A stretch of DNA of 64,000 nt from Pullulanibacillus camelliae (lineage in GTDB: Bacteria; Bacillota; Bacilli; Bacillales; Sporolactobacillaceae): positions 62,001 to 126,000 of the forward strand of contig NZ_BMIR01000006.1 in assembly GCF_014642655.1 (NCBI RefSeq), read 5' to 3'. The first letter of the stretch is position 1, and each line of letters starts with the position of its first letter. Positions 41,962 to 50,735 of the stretch are shown here, one piece after another. A program made the position numbers and the translations under genes. A model generated the notes under the pieces. The model did no database searches. It was not told where the DNA came from and saw only the letters and a program-made list of their open reading frames with translations.

Positions 41962-42414
41962 GTGGATGCTAAGCTACTGAAATTATATGAAGAGGAAAGA
42001 TTGTCGAACATTGCCTTCAAATTAATGGCTAAATTAATTGAGCGAAAGCAAATGAAGGATCGCTATAAATTGGCATTATATATTGTTTCGATTGCTTTAT
42101 TAATGGTCATGGGGCTTTTGCTCTATTATTTATTTAATGAGCCTATTTATCAAACGGAAGATGCTCTATCTCTTCAAATGCTGCTGCAAAATACAGCGAT
42201 AAAACATTTTCTCTTTCCTGATCTCATCCTGTTTGTGATTTGGAGATTTCTCAGTCGTCAATATAATGAGAAGGACAAGGATTATGAAAAATTAAGACTT
42301 CAATTGATTGATCGAGCTAATGACTTATGGAAGCATCATATTGAACGTGATATACAAGGAGAGGTCTACGAACAACTGAAAGAGATCTATGATATCAATC
42401 TTTTTTACAAATAA
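41962..42414 (+). CDS. ypbF: YpbF family membrane protein (DUF2663)
   Basis: A 150-aa protein with two membrane segments (about 36-56 and 85-102) and a charged, helical C-terminus ending IYDINLFYK, matching the DUF2663/YpbF group. AAGAAGGGG fits GTG 41962; the ATG at 41956 is too close to it. No known function. Confidence 0.8.
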   Translation: MDAKLLKLYEEERLSNIAFKLMAKLIERKQMKDRYKLALYIVSIALLMVMGLLLYYLFNEPIYQTEDALSLQMLLQNTAIKHFLFPDLILFVIWRFLSRQYNEKDKDYEKLRLQLIDRANDLWKHHIERDIQGEVYEQLKEIYDINLFYK

Positions 42415-42519
42415 TTGGCCCATATCAAGCCTTCTTATTCAATTAATGGACCCTTTCATCAAAACGTTACCATTGGTGTTTGAAATATTCATTTCCAGTT
42501 TTTTTGGGGGATTATACTG

Positions 42520-42546
42520 AAAAAGATGCCTGTTTCAGGCATCTAA
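42520..42546 (-). terminator. Terminator of cotJABC (also faces ypbF)
   Basis: AGATGCCTG and CAGGCATCT form a 9-bp stem with a 3-nt loop. On the minus strand a T5 run follows. The stem overlaps the cotJC stop codon. Confidence 0.7.
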
Positions 42547-43112
42547 AAGATTTTTTTCTGTGAGTTGGCATCTTTAATCAGCTCTACTGCTTCTCTAAAG
42601 CGTTGAGAATGGACGATTTCTCTTTCCCTTAAGAAGCTTAATCCTTCATTAAGGAAGGGATCGTCTGACATGTTAATAATCCATTGATAGGTTGCCCGTG
42701 CTTTTTCCTCCGCTGCAATATCTTCATAAAGATCGGCTATTGGATCTCCTTTCGCTTGAATATAGGATGCTGTCCAAGGATTTCCTGCCGCATCATGGTA
42801 GAATAAGGCGTTATCATGGTTGGCATAATGGTCGCCCAACCCGGCCTCTTTCATTTGTTCTGGTGTCGCATCCTTTGTCAATTTATACACCATCGTGGCA
42901 ATCATTTCCAGATGCGCGAATTCTTCCGTACCAATATCAGTTAGCAATCCAATGACTTTATCTGGTATGGAATACCGTTGGTTGAGATAGCGTAGTGCAG
43001 CTGATAATTCCCCGTCTGCGCCTCCGTATTGCTCAATTAAAAATCTTGCGAGCATAGGGTTACAGGTGCTTACTCTGACAGGATATTGCAGTTTCTTCTC
43101 ATAAATCCACAA
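42543..43112 (-). CDS. cotJC: Spore coat protein CotJC, manganese-catalase family
   Basis: A 189-aa ferritin-like/Mn-catalase protein packed into the spore coat. The start MWIYEKKLQYPV and the Glu/His metal-ligand helices (EEFAHLEMIATM near residues 63-74, EEKARATYQW and REREIVHSQRF) are diagnostic. The start is TTG 43112 behind GGGGGGAG. Third gene of the minus-strand cotJABC operon. Confidence 0.94.
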   Translation of the reverse strand: MWIYEKKLQYPVRVSTCNPMLARFLIEQYGGADGELSAALRYLNQRYSIPDKVIGLLTDIGTEEFAHLEMIATMVYKLTKDATPEQMKEAGLGDHYANHDNALFYHDAAGNPWTASYIQAKGDPIADLYEDIAAEEKARATYQWIINMSDDPFLNEGLSFLREREIVHSQRFREAVELIKDANSQKKIF

Positions 43113-43142
43113 ACCGCTCCCCCCTTTTTAAATGATGGACGC

Positions 43143-43409
43143 TTAGACCTGCCATGGCCACGGTGGTTCGTTCCATGCCCATGGATGGGTGCTATAGCTG
43201 TGACCAAAATGCATTAACGGTCCGAAGCGCTCTTCAAATTGCTGCCTCAATTCTTTGGCTTTTCTAGTATAAGTATTGAACTGTTTGATGGCCTCAAGAT
43301 CGTCCGGGTGAGTATCCAGATAGAGGTTTAATTCTACGAGAGTAAAGTCCAAGATTTGAATCTCTTCTAACAGCTGATAATAGTCATCTGGCAGGGTTTT
43401 ATTCGCCAC
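43143..43409 (-). CDS. cotJB: Spore coat protein CotJB
   Basis: An 88-aa coat protein with the family pattern YYQLLEEIQILDFTLVELNL and the Pro/Trp-rich tail WAWNEPPWPWQ. GTG 43409 follows GGGAGG by four bases. It sits between cotJA and cotJC with short gaps. Confidence 0.92.
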   Translation of the reverse strand: MANKTLPDDYYQLLEEIQILDFTLVELNLYLDTHPDDLEAIKQFNTYTRKAKELRQQFEERFGPLMHFGHSYSTHPWAWNEPPWPWQV

Positions 43410-43424
43410 TTAACCTCCCTCCTC

Positions 43425-43685
43425 TCAGGGTGTTTCATAAGGATTGGAATATGGAGCATATAGAGCCGGCCAAAGCGTGCCGCGCTTTAAGGCTTCTGGG
43501 GGTGGGAATTGTTCAAGTCCTGGTGGCTGAAATCCTAAGTAGAGCTGTGGTGGGGTTTCGTAATATTTAACAGTTATGGGTTTGCAAGGGTCATAGCGCC
43601 CAACAAAGGGCTCATAGCTTTTTCGCGTGGACTGCTGCATCACATTAGCATTATTCATTGTATTGTTGATCATGAAATTTTCCAA
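43425..43685 (-). CDS. cotJA: Spore coat-associated protein CotJA
   Basis: An 86-aa protein with the conserved RYDPCKPITVKYYETPPQL and LGFQPPGLEQF blocks. The frame opens at GTG 43694, but that codon lies inside the SD AGAGGTGA; TTG 43685 has five-base spacing and is preferred. First gene of cotJABC. CotJA helps CotJC enter the coat in B. subtilis. Confidence 0.88.
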   Translation of the reverse strand: MENFMINNTMNNANVMQQSTRKSYEPFVGRYDPCKPITVKYYETPPQLYLGFQPPGLEQFPPPEALKRGTLWPALYAPYSNPYETP

Positions 43686-43717
43686 CCATTTCACCTCTTT
43701 TCCTTAACCCATTATTG

Positions 43718-43746
43718 GTTATATGTACGCGTAGCTTGTCACATGC
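43718..43746 (-). promoter_or_regulatory. Possible sigma-E promoter of cotJABC
   Basis: On the minus strand a CATATAAC -10 (43725-43718) lies 16 nt from a CATG in place of the -35 ATA. B. subtilis cotJ uses sigma-E, but this match is weak. Confidence 0.3.
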
Positions 43747-43826
43747 TGATTAAAAAAGGAACAATCTGCTTTAGGGAAGCGTCCTTTTAGTTCGTGATGT
43801 TTCTTACATTCAAACAGGGGAAGATA

Positions 43827-43835
43827 TGGTATGAT
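43827..43835 (+). promoter_or_regulatory. Extended -10 element before the CBS-domain gene
   Basis: TGGTATGAT carries TGn plus TATGAT, 173 bp upstream of the CBS gene. The -35 region is poor. The rest of the 43.69-44.0 kb gap between divergent genes shows nothing else. Confidence 0.3.
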
Positions 43836-44007
43836 CATCATGGCAGGTAAAATCTGTTTGATACTCATAGAAAATAGTAGATTATTTGCGACATTATTTA
43901 AAGAAGAGAGCATAGGGCAGGTTTTAACTGATACCTAATTTTTTTAATTGAAGGAATAATCGCGAAAAATGTAGAATCAATAAAAAAGGAAAAAGGGGGA
44001 CTAGAGC

Positions 44008-44643
44008 ATGTTTGTTAAAAGCGTCATGATTCCTAAGCACAAAACTGTGTATGTTCAAGACCAAGCGCCTGTAAAGGAGGCTTTGGAATTGTTGACTAGG
44101 CATGAAATTGATGGCATGCCAGTGATTAAAAATGATAAATATATTGGTTTGATTACCAAAAATGTAATATTCGAGGCAGCGTTTCTTTCTGATAAAGCCA
44201 AGGAAGCTTTTATGGAAACAACCACAGTAGGTAGCATTGCTATCGCTCAAGATAATATAGTGAGTGAACAAACGGTATTTGAAGAAACAGTCATTAAAAC
44301 AAAAGCTGTGCCTCTTGTTGCCGTTACTGATGAACAGCAACAATTTTTAGGCATTGTAACGCGTTTTGAGGTACTTGAGCAATTTCAAAGTGCGTTTGGC
44401 ATGAATAAAAAGGGATTAAGGATCGTTTTCACATCCGTTGAAACCGAAGGGCGAATATTAAGACTCTCGGAAATCACGAAGCAATTTCATCAGAACATCA
44501 TATCCTTGATGACATTTGATGATTCAGATAAGCTTGTGCGCCGAATTGTCATGAAGGTTGCCTATGATAATGATACCGATAAATATGTAAAGAAGCTTGA
44601 GCGCAACGGCTTTAAAGTCCTAGATATTCAGATGACAGAATAG
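44008..44643 (+). CDS. CBS-domain protein with C-terminal ACT-like domain (AcuB-like architecture)
   Basis: A 211-aa soluble protein. Two CBS motifs occupy about residues 1-130 (MIPKHKTVYVQDQAPVKEAL; LGIVTRFEVLEQF), followed by an ACT-like segment (LRLSEITKQFHQNIISL). CBS pairs bind adenine nucleotides and ACT domains bind small metabolites, so a nucleotide-sensing regulator is likely. B. subtilis AcuB has the same order, but I do not claim orthology. SD AAAAAGGGGGA, then ATG 44008. Confidence 0.8.
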   Translation: MFVKSVMIPKHKTVYVQDQAPVKEALELLTRHEIDGMPVIKNDKYIGLITKNVIFEAAFLSDKAKEAFMETTTVGSIAIAQDNIVSEQTVFEETVIKTKAVPLVAVTDEQQQFLGIVTRFEVLEQFQSAFGMNKKGLRIVFTSVETEGRILRLSEITKQFHQNIISLMTFDDSDKLVRRIVMKVAYDNDTDKYVKKLERNGFKVLDIQMTE

Positions 44644-44653
44644 GTGTCACTTT

Positions 44654-44694
44654 AAAATCCCTGTCATACATTAGGTGTATGGGAGGGGTTTTTT
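44654..44694 (+). terminator. Terminator whose 3' arm is the next gene's Shine-Dalgarno
   Basis: ATCCCT/CATAC pairs with GTATG/AGGGG, followed by T8. The right arm GGGAGGGG is also the SD for the TTG at 44695, which overlaps the end of the T-tract. Confidence 0.6.
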
Positions 44695-45072
44695 TTGAGG
44701 CTACTGACATGGTATATTATCGGTATCTTGTGTGGGTATGAAGTTATAACACTGTTTGCGGGTATTGATGATTTATCATCTTTAGGTGAGTTGATTCTTG
44801 AGCCTGGCTCCTTTTTGAGCGGCGCTGTTTTTTTAGTCGCAAGCTTCATCATTCTTTCTTTTGTCATGCGAAAAGGCTTAATTCTACACCTTCGCAAACC
44901 TAAGCATGAAAGACGGGCTTCGCTCATCATGAATCTTGTGGCATTACTTTTAGGGTGGGGGTTTCTTTTTATTCAATCGCTCTGGATGACATTGGCGATT
45001 GCTGTTCTAACCTCCATACATTTTGGATTATCCTATGATAAAATACAAAAGGGGTTGTCAGAAACTCAATAA
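44695..45072 (+). CDS. Hypothetical membrane protein
   Basis: A 125-aa protein with three to four hydrophobic segments (about 2-20, 37-57, 81-98, 100-112) and a cytoplasmic basic loop (HLRKPKHERR). TTG 44695 lies six bases from GGGAGGGG. It is followed after 12 bases by the phosphoesterase gene, so the two are probably co-expressed. I do not recognise a family. Confidence 0.6.
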   Translation: MRLLTWYIIGILCGYEVITLFAGIDDLSSLGELILEPGSFLSGAVFLVASFIILSFVMRKGLILHLRKPKHERRASLIMNLVALLLGWGFLFIQSLWMTLAIAVLTSIHFGLSYDKIQKGLSETQ

Positions 45073-45084
45073 GGGGTGCCGCAT

Positions 45085-45858
45085 TTGCTATTCATGGTTT
45101 GCACTGTCATCGTTTGCTTGGCCATGGCTTTGATTCTTTATATGTTCATTGAAGCGCATCAAAGTCGAGTGGTGTCATTAGATATTGAGGTAAATGGGTT
45201 ATCAGAAGCTTTTGAGGGCTACTCCATTTATTTTATTTCAGACATTCATCGCCGTGTGATCTCACAAAATATGTTAAACTCTATAGACACTCCAGATATT
45301 GTTGTTATTGGTGGTGATCTGACAGAGGCCGGTGTTCCTTTTTCAAGAGTGGCACGCAATGTACAGAAGCTCTCAACACTCGGTGCTCCACTCCTTTTTA
45401 TTTGGGGGAATCACGATATTTTTGTCGAACGGGAGTCGTTGCTCGCTATATTCAAACAGCATCAGGTTATACTATTAGAAAATGATACTTATGTTGTAAA
45501 GCGGCAAGGTGAATTTTTAAATCTCGTCGGTTTGGGGGATTCCACCAATGACTTAGATTGTCTTGAAGCGGCATTGGAAAAGACGCTGCCTGGTGTTCGC
45601 ATTTTATTGAGCCACAATCCCAATGTACAGCGAAAGCTTCGGAAGCGCGATCAGATTCCTTTGCTGATTAGCGGGCATACACATGGCGGACAAATTCGAC
45701 TCTTGGGCTGGGGTCCAAGGGAAAAAGGTGGCGTTAAAGAAAGAGCGTTTGGCACCCTCATCATCAGTAATGGTTATGGAACAACCTCTTACCCGCTACG
45801 ACTTGGAGCAAAACCCGATACGCTGTATCTGACTCTTTATCGAAGAGAGGAAACGTAA
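45085..45858 (+). CDS. ypbG: Calcineurin-like metallophosphoesterase YpbG
   Basis: A 257-aa membrane-anchored phosphoesterase. One N-terminal TM (about residues 1-18), then the five dimetal motifs: SDIHRR, GGDLTEAG, GNHD, LLSHNPN and ISGHTHGGQ. The substrate is unknown; some relatives cleave UDP-diacylglucosamine or cyclic nucleotides. AAGGGGTG favours TTG 45085 over GTG 45076. The order before ypbH matches B. subtilis. Confidence 0.9.
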   Translation: MLFMVCTVIVCLAMALILYMFIEAHQSRVVSLDIEVNGLSEAFEGYSIYFISDIHRRVISQNMLNSIDTPDIVVIGGDLTEAGVPFSRVARNVQKLSTLGAPLLFIWGNHDIFVERESLLAIFKQHQVILLENDTYVVKRQGEFLNLVGLGDSTNDLDCLEAALEKTLPGVRILLSHNPNVQRKLRKRDQIPLLISGHTHGGQIRLLGWGPREKGGVKERAFGTLIISNGYGTTSYPLRLGAKPDTLYLTLYRREET

Positions 45859-45885
45859 AAGATTTTTATTTTTAGATTAAAAAGC

Positions 45886-45914
45886 TTGTCCTTTAGCTGT
45901 GGCAATTGTATACT
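45886..45914 (+). promoter_or_regulatory. Sigma-A promoter of ypbH
   Basis: TTGTCC at 45886, 17 nt, TATACT at 45909, about 80 bp before the gene. Confidence 0.65.
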
Positions 45915-45997
45915 ACGAACAAGTAACACTAATGAACAGAAATTATCAAAGCAGCATATAGTATAAAAAGATTCTGTCGTGGTAAGGAGGACTTTAT

Positions 45998-46579
45998 ATG
46001 CGGTTGGAACGCTTGAACAGTGATAAAATAAAGATTTTTTTAACCTTTGATGATCTTAAAGAACGCGGGATTACGAAAGATGAGATGTGGACCAACCTGC
46101 CGAAAGTGCAAAATTTATTTCGTGATATGATCATGGAGGCAGATGATGAGCTCGGTTTTCAAGCAGACGGACCGATTGAGGTTGAAGTCTTTTCCTTACC
46201 AGCTCAAGGTATGGTTGTTATCGTATCAAAGCGGTTGGATGCAGACCTCATTGATGAGGATGAGGACGATTTTATCGAGATGCAAGTGACATTGGATGAG
46301 ACCAATGAGATCATTTATAAGTTCGATGATTTCGAGGATATTATTGCCTTGTCTAAACAGTTGGGAAGTCAAGGGGTTCATGAAGGGACTTTGGTGCACT
46401 TCGATCATGCGTATTACTTGTTTTTTGATGAAAATCAAATCGATATGGAACTCGATGCTTTTATTGCAATCTTGGCTGAATTTGGTTCCTCATCAACGGT
46501 CACTCAATACCGTTTGCTAGAATACGGCAAAGTGATTGTTGAAACGAATGCCATTGAAGAGATCAATCGATTTTTTTAA
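45998..46579 (+). CDS. ypbH: MecA-family adaptor protein YpbH (MecB)
   Basis: A 193-aa adaptor that delivers proteins to the ClpC-ClpP protease. The N-terminal target-binding domain (MRLERLNSDKIKIFLTFDDL) is followed by a highly acidic linker (DADLIDEDEDDF) and the ClpC-binding C-terminal domain (AFIAILAEFGSSSTVTQYRL). Its location after ypbG, rather than beside spx or coiA, identifies it as the YpbH paralogue of MecA. ATG 45998 follows AAGGAGGA. Confidence 0.9.
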   Translation: MRLERLNSDKIKIFLTFDDLKERGITKDEMWTNLPKVQNLFRDMIMEADDELGFQADGPIEVEVFSLPAQGMVVIVSKRLDADLIDEDEDDFIEMQVTLDETNEIIYKFDDFEDIIALSKQLGSQGVHEGTLVHFDHAYYLFFDENQIDMELDAFIAILAEFGSSSTVTQYRLLEYGKVIVETNAIEEINRFF

Positions 46580-46587
46580 ATACATGA

Positions 46588-46622
46588 TGACCTCACTTTA
46601 TTATATTGGGTGAGGTTCTTCT
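46588..46622 (+). terminator. Terminator of ypbH
   Basis: CCTCAC and GTGAGG, extended by weak pairs, followed by TTCTTCTTT. Confidence 0.45.
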
Positions 46623-46705
46623 TTATTATTTATATTATTTTCATAAGGAAATATGTGCACTTTGTTGGGGGGCATGGATACAATAAAAAAAGAAGCTGCT
46701 AAAGC

Positions 46706-46872
46706 TTTTTTATACTATCAGAATGTATAACTTCGCTGACGCTCTCAAAGGAAGAGAGTATAAGTGTCACTTTGGCTTTCACCTTCTAAGGCTTGCGGGC
46801 ACCCTAAGTGTGTGATTTGCACAAATCACATCAGGAGTACCAGCGAAGTGGTATAAGCTAAGTTTTCTAAAA
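46706..46872 (+). repeat. Family C intergenic repeat
   Basis: TTTTTTATACTATCAGAATG, TATAACTTCGCTGACGCTCT, AGTATAAGTGTCACTTTGGC, GTGTGATTTGCACAAATCAC and the tail GTATAAGCTAAGTTTTCTAA. It starts at the T-tract of a small hairpin (AAGCTGCTAAAGCTT). Confidence 0.8.
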
Positions 46873-47160
46873 AAGATCAGAAAGTATAAAATTTCTGGTC
46901 ATGAGGACGGTGCGCGATTCCACTCCAGGCCGCTCGCTTTTTCGCGGGGGAGTGGTAAGCCTCCTCGCCATCCGCTTGACCAGGCAACGAAGCTTCTTTC
47001 ATATTGGATGATGCCCTATACTAAGGACAAGGACCGGGCATGCTTTTCGCCCGGTTTTTCTAATGACGTCGAAATTTATAACTTTGCAGAAGACCTTATA
47101 AGTTCGGGCTTTGACTTTCTCCACCTAAGGTTTAGCGATAAGCCTGAGTTTTCTTTATGA
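46873..47160 (+). repeat. Family A (short form) plus family C
   Basis: AAGATCAGAAAGTATAAAAT, GGTCATGAGGACGGTGCGCG, CTCCAGGCCGCTCGCTTTTT, then a terminator-like hairpin GACCGGGCATG...GCCCGGTTTTT ending near 47062. Family C (AATTTATAACTTTGCAGAAG, ATAAGTTCGGGCTTTGACTT) follows. The 46.6-47.2 kb gap is essentially all repeat. Confidence 0.8.
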
Positions 47161-47227
47161 AAAATATTGCTGAAATCATTGAAAAATAGCGGGGAATTCT
47201 CTATAGTTAATTAGGGATTAAAAACAC

Positions 47228-47256
47228 TTGTCTTTGGAACTATTTATTAATAAAAT
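47228..47256 (+). promoter_or_regulatory. Sigma-A promoter of gudB
   Basis: TTGTCT at 47228, 17 nt, TAAAAT at 47251; 56 bp before the start codon. Confidence 0.6.
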
Positions 47257-47312
47257 AATCATAACATGTAAAAGACTGTATGGTTTGATGTGAATGTTAT
47301 GGGAGGTATATC

Positions 47313-48593
47313 ATGGAAGCCCACAATGAAAGTGGAAATCAAAATGTAGAAGCTGAAAAACTAGACGTACTTGAGTCCACTCAAACAGTGATTAAAGAAG
47401 CGCTTGATAAGCTGGGGTATCCGAATGACGTCTACGAGTTATTGAAGGAACCGATGAGGATGATGACTGTGCGCATCCCGATTCGTATGGATGATGGCTC
47501 AACCAAGATTTTTACAGGTTATCGTGCTCAGCATAACGATTCTGTCGGCCCGACTAAAGGTGGGGTGCGTTTTCATCCCGAGGTTACTGATACAGAGGTG
47601 AAAGCGTTATCAATCTGGATGAGCTTGAAGGCTGGTATTGTTGACTTGCCATATGGTGGTGGAAAAGGCGGTATTGTTTGTGATCCACGCAATATGTCCT
47701 TCCGCGAACTGGAAAGATTGAGTCGCGGATATGTACGAGCTATCAGCCAAATTGTTGGTCCTACAAAGGATATTCCTGCACCTGATGTTTTTACTAATTC
47801 ACAGATTATGGCGTGGATGATGGATGAATATAGTCGAATTCGTGAATTTGATTCTCCTGGATTTATTACTGGGAAACCGCTGGTACTCGGGGGATCGCAT
47901 GGTCGTGAATCAGCGACTGCCAAAGGCGTAACCATCTGCATTCGTGAGGCTGCTAAGAAAAAAGGAATTCCTCTTGAAGGCGCTCGTGTCGTCGTACAAG
48001 GCTTTGGAAATGCTGGTAGCTTTTTAGCGAAATTCATGCATGATGCAGGCGCGAAAATCATTGGTATTTCCGATGCTTATGGGGCACTCCATGACCCAGA
48101 AGGGCTTGATATTGATTATCTTCTCGATCGCCGTGACAGTTTTGGAACGGTGACAAAGCTTTTCAAAAATACGATAACAAATAAAGAGTTGCTTGAGCTT
48201 GATTGTGATATTCTCGTTCCAGCAGCTATTGAAAATCAAATTACTGAATCCAATGCTCATAATATCAAAGCAAGCATTGTCGTTGAGGCGGCTAATGGTC
48301 CAACAACCTTGCGCGCAACAAAGATTTTAACGGAAAGAGGCATTTTGTTGGTTCCAGATGTTTTGGCGAGCTCTGGCGGCGTAACGGTCTCATATTTCGA
48401 ATGGGTTCAGAACAACCAAGGGTTTTATTGGACGGAAAAAGAAGTTGAAGATCGTCTTGAGGAAGTCTTGGTGAATTCTTTCAATAATGTCTATAATACA
48501 TCGCAAAATCGCAAGGTGGATATGCGTTTAGCCGCTTATATGGTGGGTGTCCGTAAGATGGCTGAAGCTTCACGGTTCCGTGGTTGGATTTAA
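47313..48593 (+). CDS. gudB: NAD-dependent glutamate dehydrogenase
   Basis: A 426-aa enzyme that deaminates glutamate to 2-oxoglutarate. Substrate residues lie in GGVRFHPEV and SLKAGIVDLPYGGGKGG (Lys106, Lys118); the Rossmann NAD loop is VVVQGFGNAGSF. The VKA tripeptide (96-98) is single, so the inactivating 9-bp duplication of laboratory B. subtilis gudB is absent and the enzyme should be active. Position before ypdA matches gudB rather than rocG. SD GGGAGG, ATG 47313. Confidence 0.94.
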   Translation: MEAHNESGNQNVEAEKLDVLESTQTVIKEALDKLGYPNDVYELLKEPMRMMTVRIPIRMDDGSTKIFTGYRAQHNDSVGPTKGGVRFHPEVTDTEVKALSIWMSLKAGIVDLPYGGGKGGIVCDPRNMSFRELERLSRGYVRAISQIVGPTKDIPAPDVFTNSQIMAWMMDEYSRIREFDSPGFITGKPLVLGGSHGRESATAKGVTICIREAAKKKGIPLEGARVVVQGFGNAGSFLAKFMHDAGAKIIGISDAYGALHDPEGLDIDYLLDRRDSFGTVTKLFKNTITNKELLELDCDILVPAAIENQITESNAHNIKASIVVEAANGPTTLRATKILTERGILLVPDVLASSGGVTVSYFEWVQNNQGFYWTEKEVEDRLEEVLVNSFNNVYNTSQNRKVDMRLAAYMVGVRKMAEASRFRGWI

Positions 48594-48635
48594 GACTGTA
48601 GGAAGCGAGCAATCCAATGAGTTGCAAATGCAACG

Positions 48636-48671
48636 AACTTCTCCTATGATTTTTTTTGGAGAAGTTTTTTT
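48636..48671 (+). terminator. Terminator of gudB
   Basis: AACTTCTCC and GGAGAAGTT, T-rich loop, then T7. Confidence 0.8.
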
Positions 48672-48710
48672 CTATATATTAAATCGTGTAAATAATAGGA
48701 GTGGAGCAAC

Positions 48711-49700
48711 TTGGAAAAAACTGTCGAGGAAATCGTTATTATAGGTGCTGGCCCGTGTGGACTTTCAGCTGCAATCCGATTGCAGGAAGCTGGGTTTCGT
48801 CCGCTTGTTATAGAAAAAGGAAATGTGGTCCAAGCCCTTTACAATTACCCCACTCATCAACAATTTTTCAGTACAAGTAACAAGCTAGAGATTGGGGATA
48901 TGCCATTTGTCATCGAGGATCGTAAGCCAAAAAGAAATCAAGCCTTAGCTTATTATCGAGATGTTGTAAGGAGAAAACAGCTTCGTATCCATGCATTTGA
49001 GGAAGTGAAGACTGTAGCGAAAACAGAAGAAGGCTTTGACATCCGCACGGTTTATAATGATGAAGAAGAGAGACTTTATCAGGCTAAGTATGTCGTGGTA
49101 GCGACGGGCTATTATGATCACCCTAATTATATGGGTATAAAAGGAGAAGACTTGCCAAAGGTGTTTCATTACTTTAAAGAAGCCCACCCCTTTTTCGATT
49201 GTGATGTTCTCGTCATCGGTGGGAAAAATTCTGCGGTGGACGCTGCCATGGAGCTCCATCATGCAGGTGCGCGAGTGACGGCCATCTATCGTGGCTCTGA
49301 TTATTCTTCGAGTGTTAAGCCTTGGATTTTGCCAGAATTCCAGTCTCTCGTTAATCATGGCTATGTCAACATGATCTTTGAGGGGCAAATGGTGGAAATA
49401 GAGCCTCATCATGTGGTTTATTCCCATAATGGAGAAACACATAGGATAAAAAATGACTTTGTTTTTGCAATGACTGGTTATCATCCTGATCATTCATTGC
49501 TACGCTCTATGGGGGTGGGGGTTGACCCGGAAACTGGGCGTCCGCTTTTTACAGCTGAAACGATGGAAACAAATGTTGAAGGCATCTTTGTTGCTGGTGT
49601 GATCGCTGCAGGGAATAATGCCAATGAAATTTTTATTGAAAATGGTCGTTTCCATGGCGATGCCATTACACAGGCTCTTTTAAAAAGAGAAAAGCGGTAG
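48711..49700 (+). CDS. ypdA: Bacillithiol disulfide reductase YpdA (Bdr)
   Basis: A 329-aa FAD/NAD(P)H flavoprotein that reduces oxidised bacillithiol. N-terminal FAD loop IIGAGPCGLSAAIRLQ with Cys14 (the YpdA catalytic Cys) and a second dinucleotide loop VLVIGGKNSAVDAAMEL near residue 167 are present; the C-terminal ATG-like FAD motif is GIFVAGVIAAG. It implies that this organism makes bacillithiol. TTG 48711 follows TAGGAGTGG. Confidence 0.93.
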   Translation: MEKTVEEIVIIGAGPCGLSAAIRLQEAGFRPLVIEKGNVVQALYNYPTHQQFFSTSNKLEIGDMPFVIEDRKPKRNQALAYYRDVVRRKQLRIHAFEEVKTVAKTEEGFDIRTVYNDEEERLYQAKYVVVATGYYDHPNYMGIKGEDLPKVFHYFKEAHPFFDCDVLVIGGKNSAVDAAMELHHAGARVTAIYRGSDYSSSVKPWILPEFQSLVNHGYVNMIFEGQMVEIEPHHVVYSHNGETHRIKNDFVFAMTGYHPDHSLLRSMGVGVDPETGRPLFTAETMETNVEGIFVAGVIAAGNNANEIFIENGRFHGDAITQALLKREKR

Positions 49701-49837
49701 AATAGACGTCAGCAAAGTTTTTTAATTGAATTGTTTTCTAACCTGTTTATCCATGGTACGATAGAACTGTGCATGTGTTTACAAAAATAATGGTTAGTAT
49801 AAAAAACTTTAAGCTAAAAAAGAAATGAGGAGCGACT

Positions 49838-50527
49838 TTGCTGGCGATTATATCTGCTGGAATTGCCCCCGGCATAGCTTTTTTGTCCTATATTTACCTT
49901 AAAGATAAATATGAAACGGAACCGATTGGCGTTGTAATCAAAACATTTATCATTGGTGCATTGATGGTGTTTCCTGTCATGGTGATTCAATATGCATTTA
50001 ATAGTGAACATCTTTTACAAGGCAATCTTGCTCAAGCCTATCTTTTAAGTGGGCTTTTAGAAGAATTCTTAAAATGGTTTATCGTGATCTATACAGCTTA
50101 TCACCACGTTGCTTTTTCTGAGCGTTATGATGGGATTGTGTATACTGCGGCGGTTTCCTTAGGCTTTGCGACAGCTGAAAATCTTTTTTATCTTTATGCT
50201 TATGGGATTGATGTAGCACTGTGGCGTGCGTTGCTTCCCGTTGCCAGTCATGGGCTATTTGGAATTATCATGGGTTACTACATTGGTAAGGCAAAGTTTT
50301 CTAATAAAAAGGTGAAATGGCTATTGACAGGGCTAATTTTAGCCATCGTTTTGCACGGAACGTATGATCTTTTAATGGATAGTGGCAGTCGCTGGCTTTA
50401 CGGTGTTGTTCCTTTCATGGCCTTCTTATGGTGGTATGCTTTAAGGAAGGTCAAACAAACCTATAAATATCAAGAGGCTTGGCTCCAAAAATATCAGGCT
50501 AAGAATAAGATTGCAGATCATCTTTAG
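49838..50527 (+). CDS. prsW: Membrane metalloprotease PrsW (site-1 protease)
   Basis: A 229-aa polytopic protease that, in B. subtilis, cuts anti-sigma factor RsiW to release sigma-W. Characteristic motifs are the first-loop LKDKYETEP, EEFLKW near residue 73 and GFATAENLFY near residue 110, with the conserved His residues in VASHGLFGI and VLHGTYD. TTG 49838 follows GAGGAGCG. A strong terminator follows. Confidence 0.9.
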   Translation: MLAIISAGIAPGIAFLSYIYLKDKYETEPIGVVIKTFIIGALMVFPVMVIQYAFNSEHLLQGNLAQAYLLSGLLEEFLKWFIVIYTAYHHVAFSERYDGIVYTAAVSLGFATAENLFYLYAYGIDVALWRALLPVASHGLFGIIMGYYIGKAKFSNKKVKWLLTGLILAIVLHGTYDLLMDSGSRWLYGVVPFMAFLWWYALRKVKQTYKYQEAWLQKYQAKNKIADHL

Positions 50528-50542
50528 GATGGTCTTTTTTTT
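50512..50542 (+). terminator. Terminator of prsW
   Basis: AGATCATC and GGATGGTCT pair with one wobble, then T8. The stem includes the prsW stop codon, and a family C repeat begins right after the T-tract. Confidence 0.7.
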
Positions 50543-50543
50543 A

Positions 50544-50735
50544 CGTCAAAATTTATAGCCTTGCGGAAGCTTTTATAAGTTTGGGCTTTGGCTTTCGCCA
50601 TCTGAGGCAACCTTGGAATGTGATTTGGAAAAATCATATTAGGAGTGCCAAAACGGAGCCTTTTAGTGTGTATGAAAGCATGAACATCTGGCTAGGTTTA
50701 GCAAATCGGTAAAGTATAAGCTAAGTTTTCTAACA
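50544..50735 (+). repeat. Family C intergenic repeat, long variant
   Basis: AAAATTTATAGCCTTGCGGA, TATAAGTTTGGGCTTTGGCT, ATGTGATTTGGAAAAATCAT, AGGAGTGCCAAAACGG and the tail AAAGTATAAGCTAAGTTTTC. It fills most of the gap before sleB; no sporulation promoter is clear in what remains. Confidence 0.75.

Noticed and set aside
43719-43913. Minus-strand 64-aa ORF upstream of cotJA
   Set aside because: No SD, no family match, and it covers the probable cotJ promoter region.
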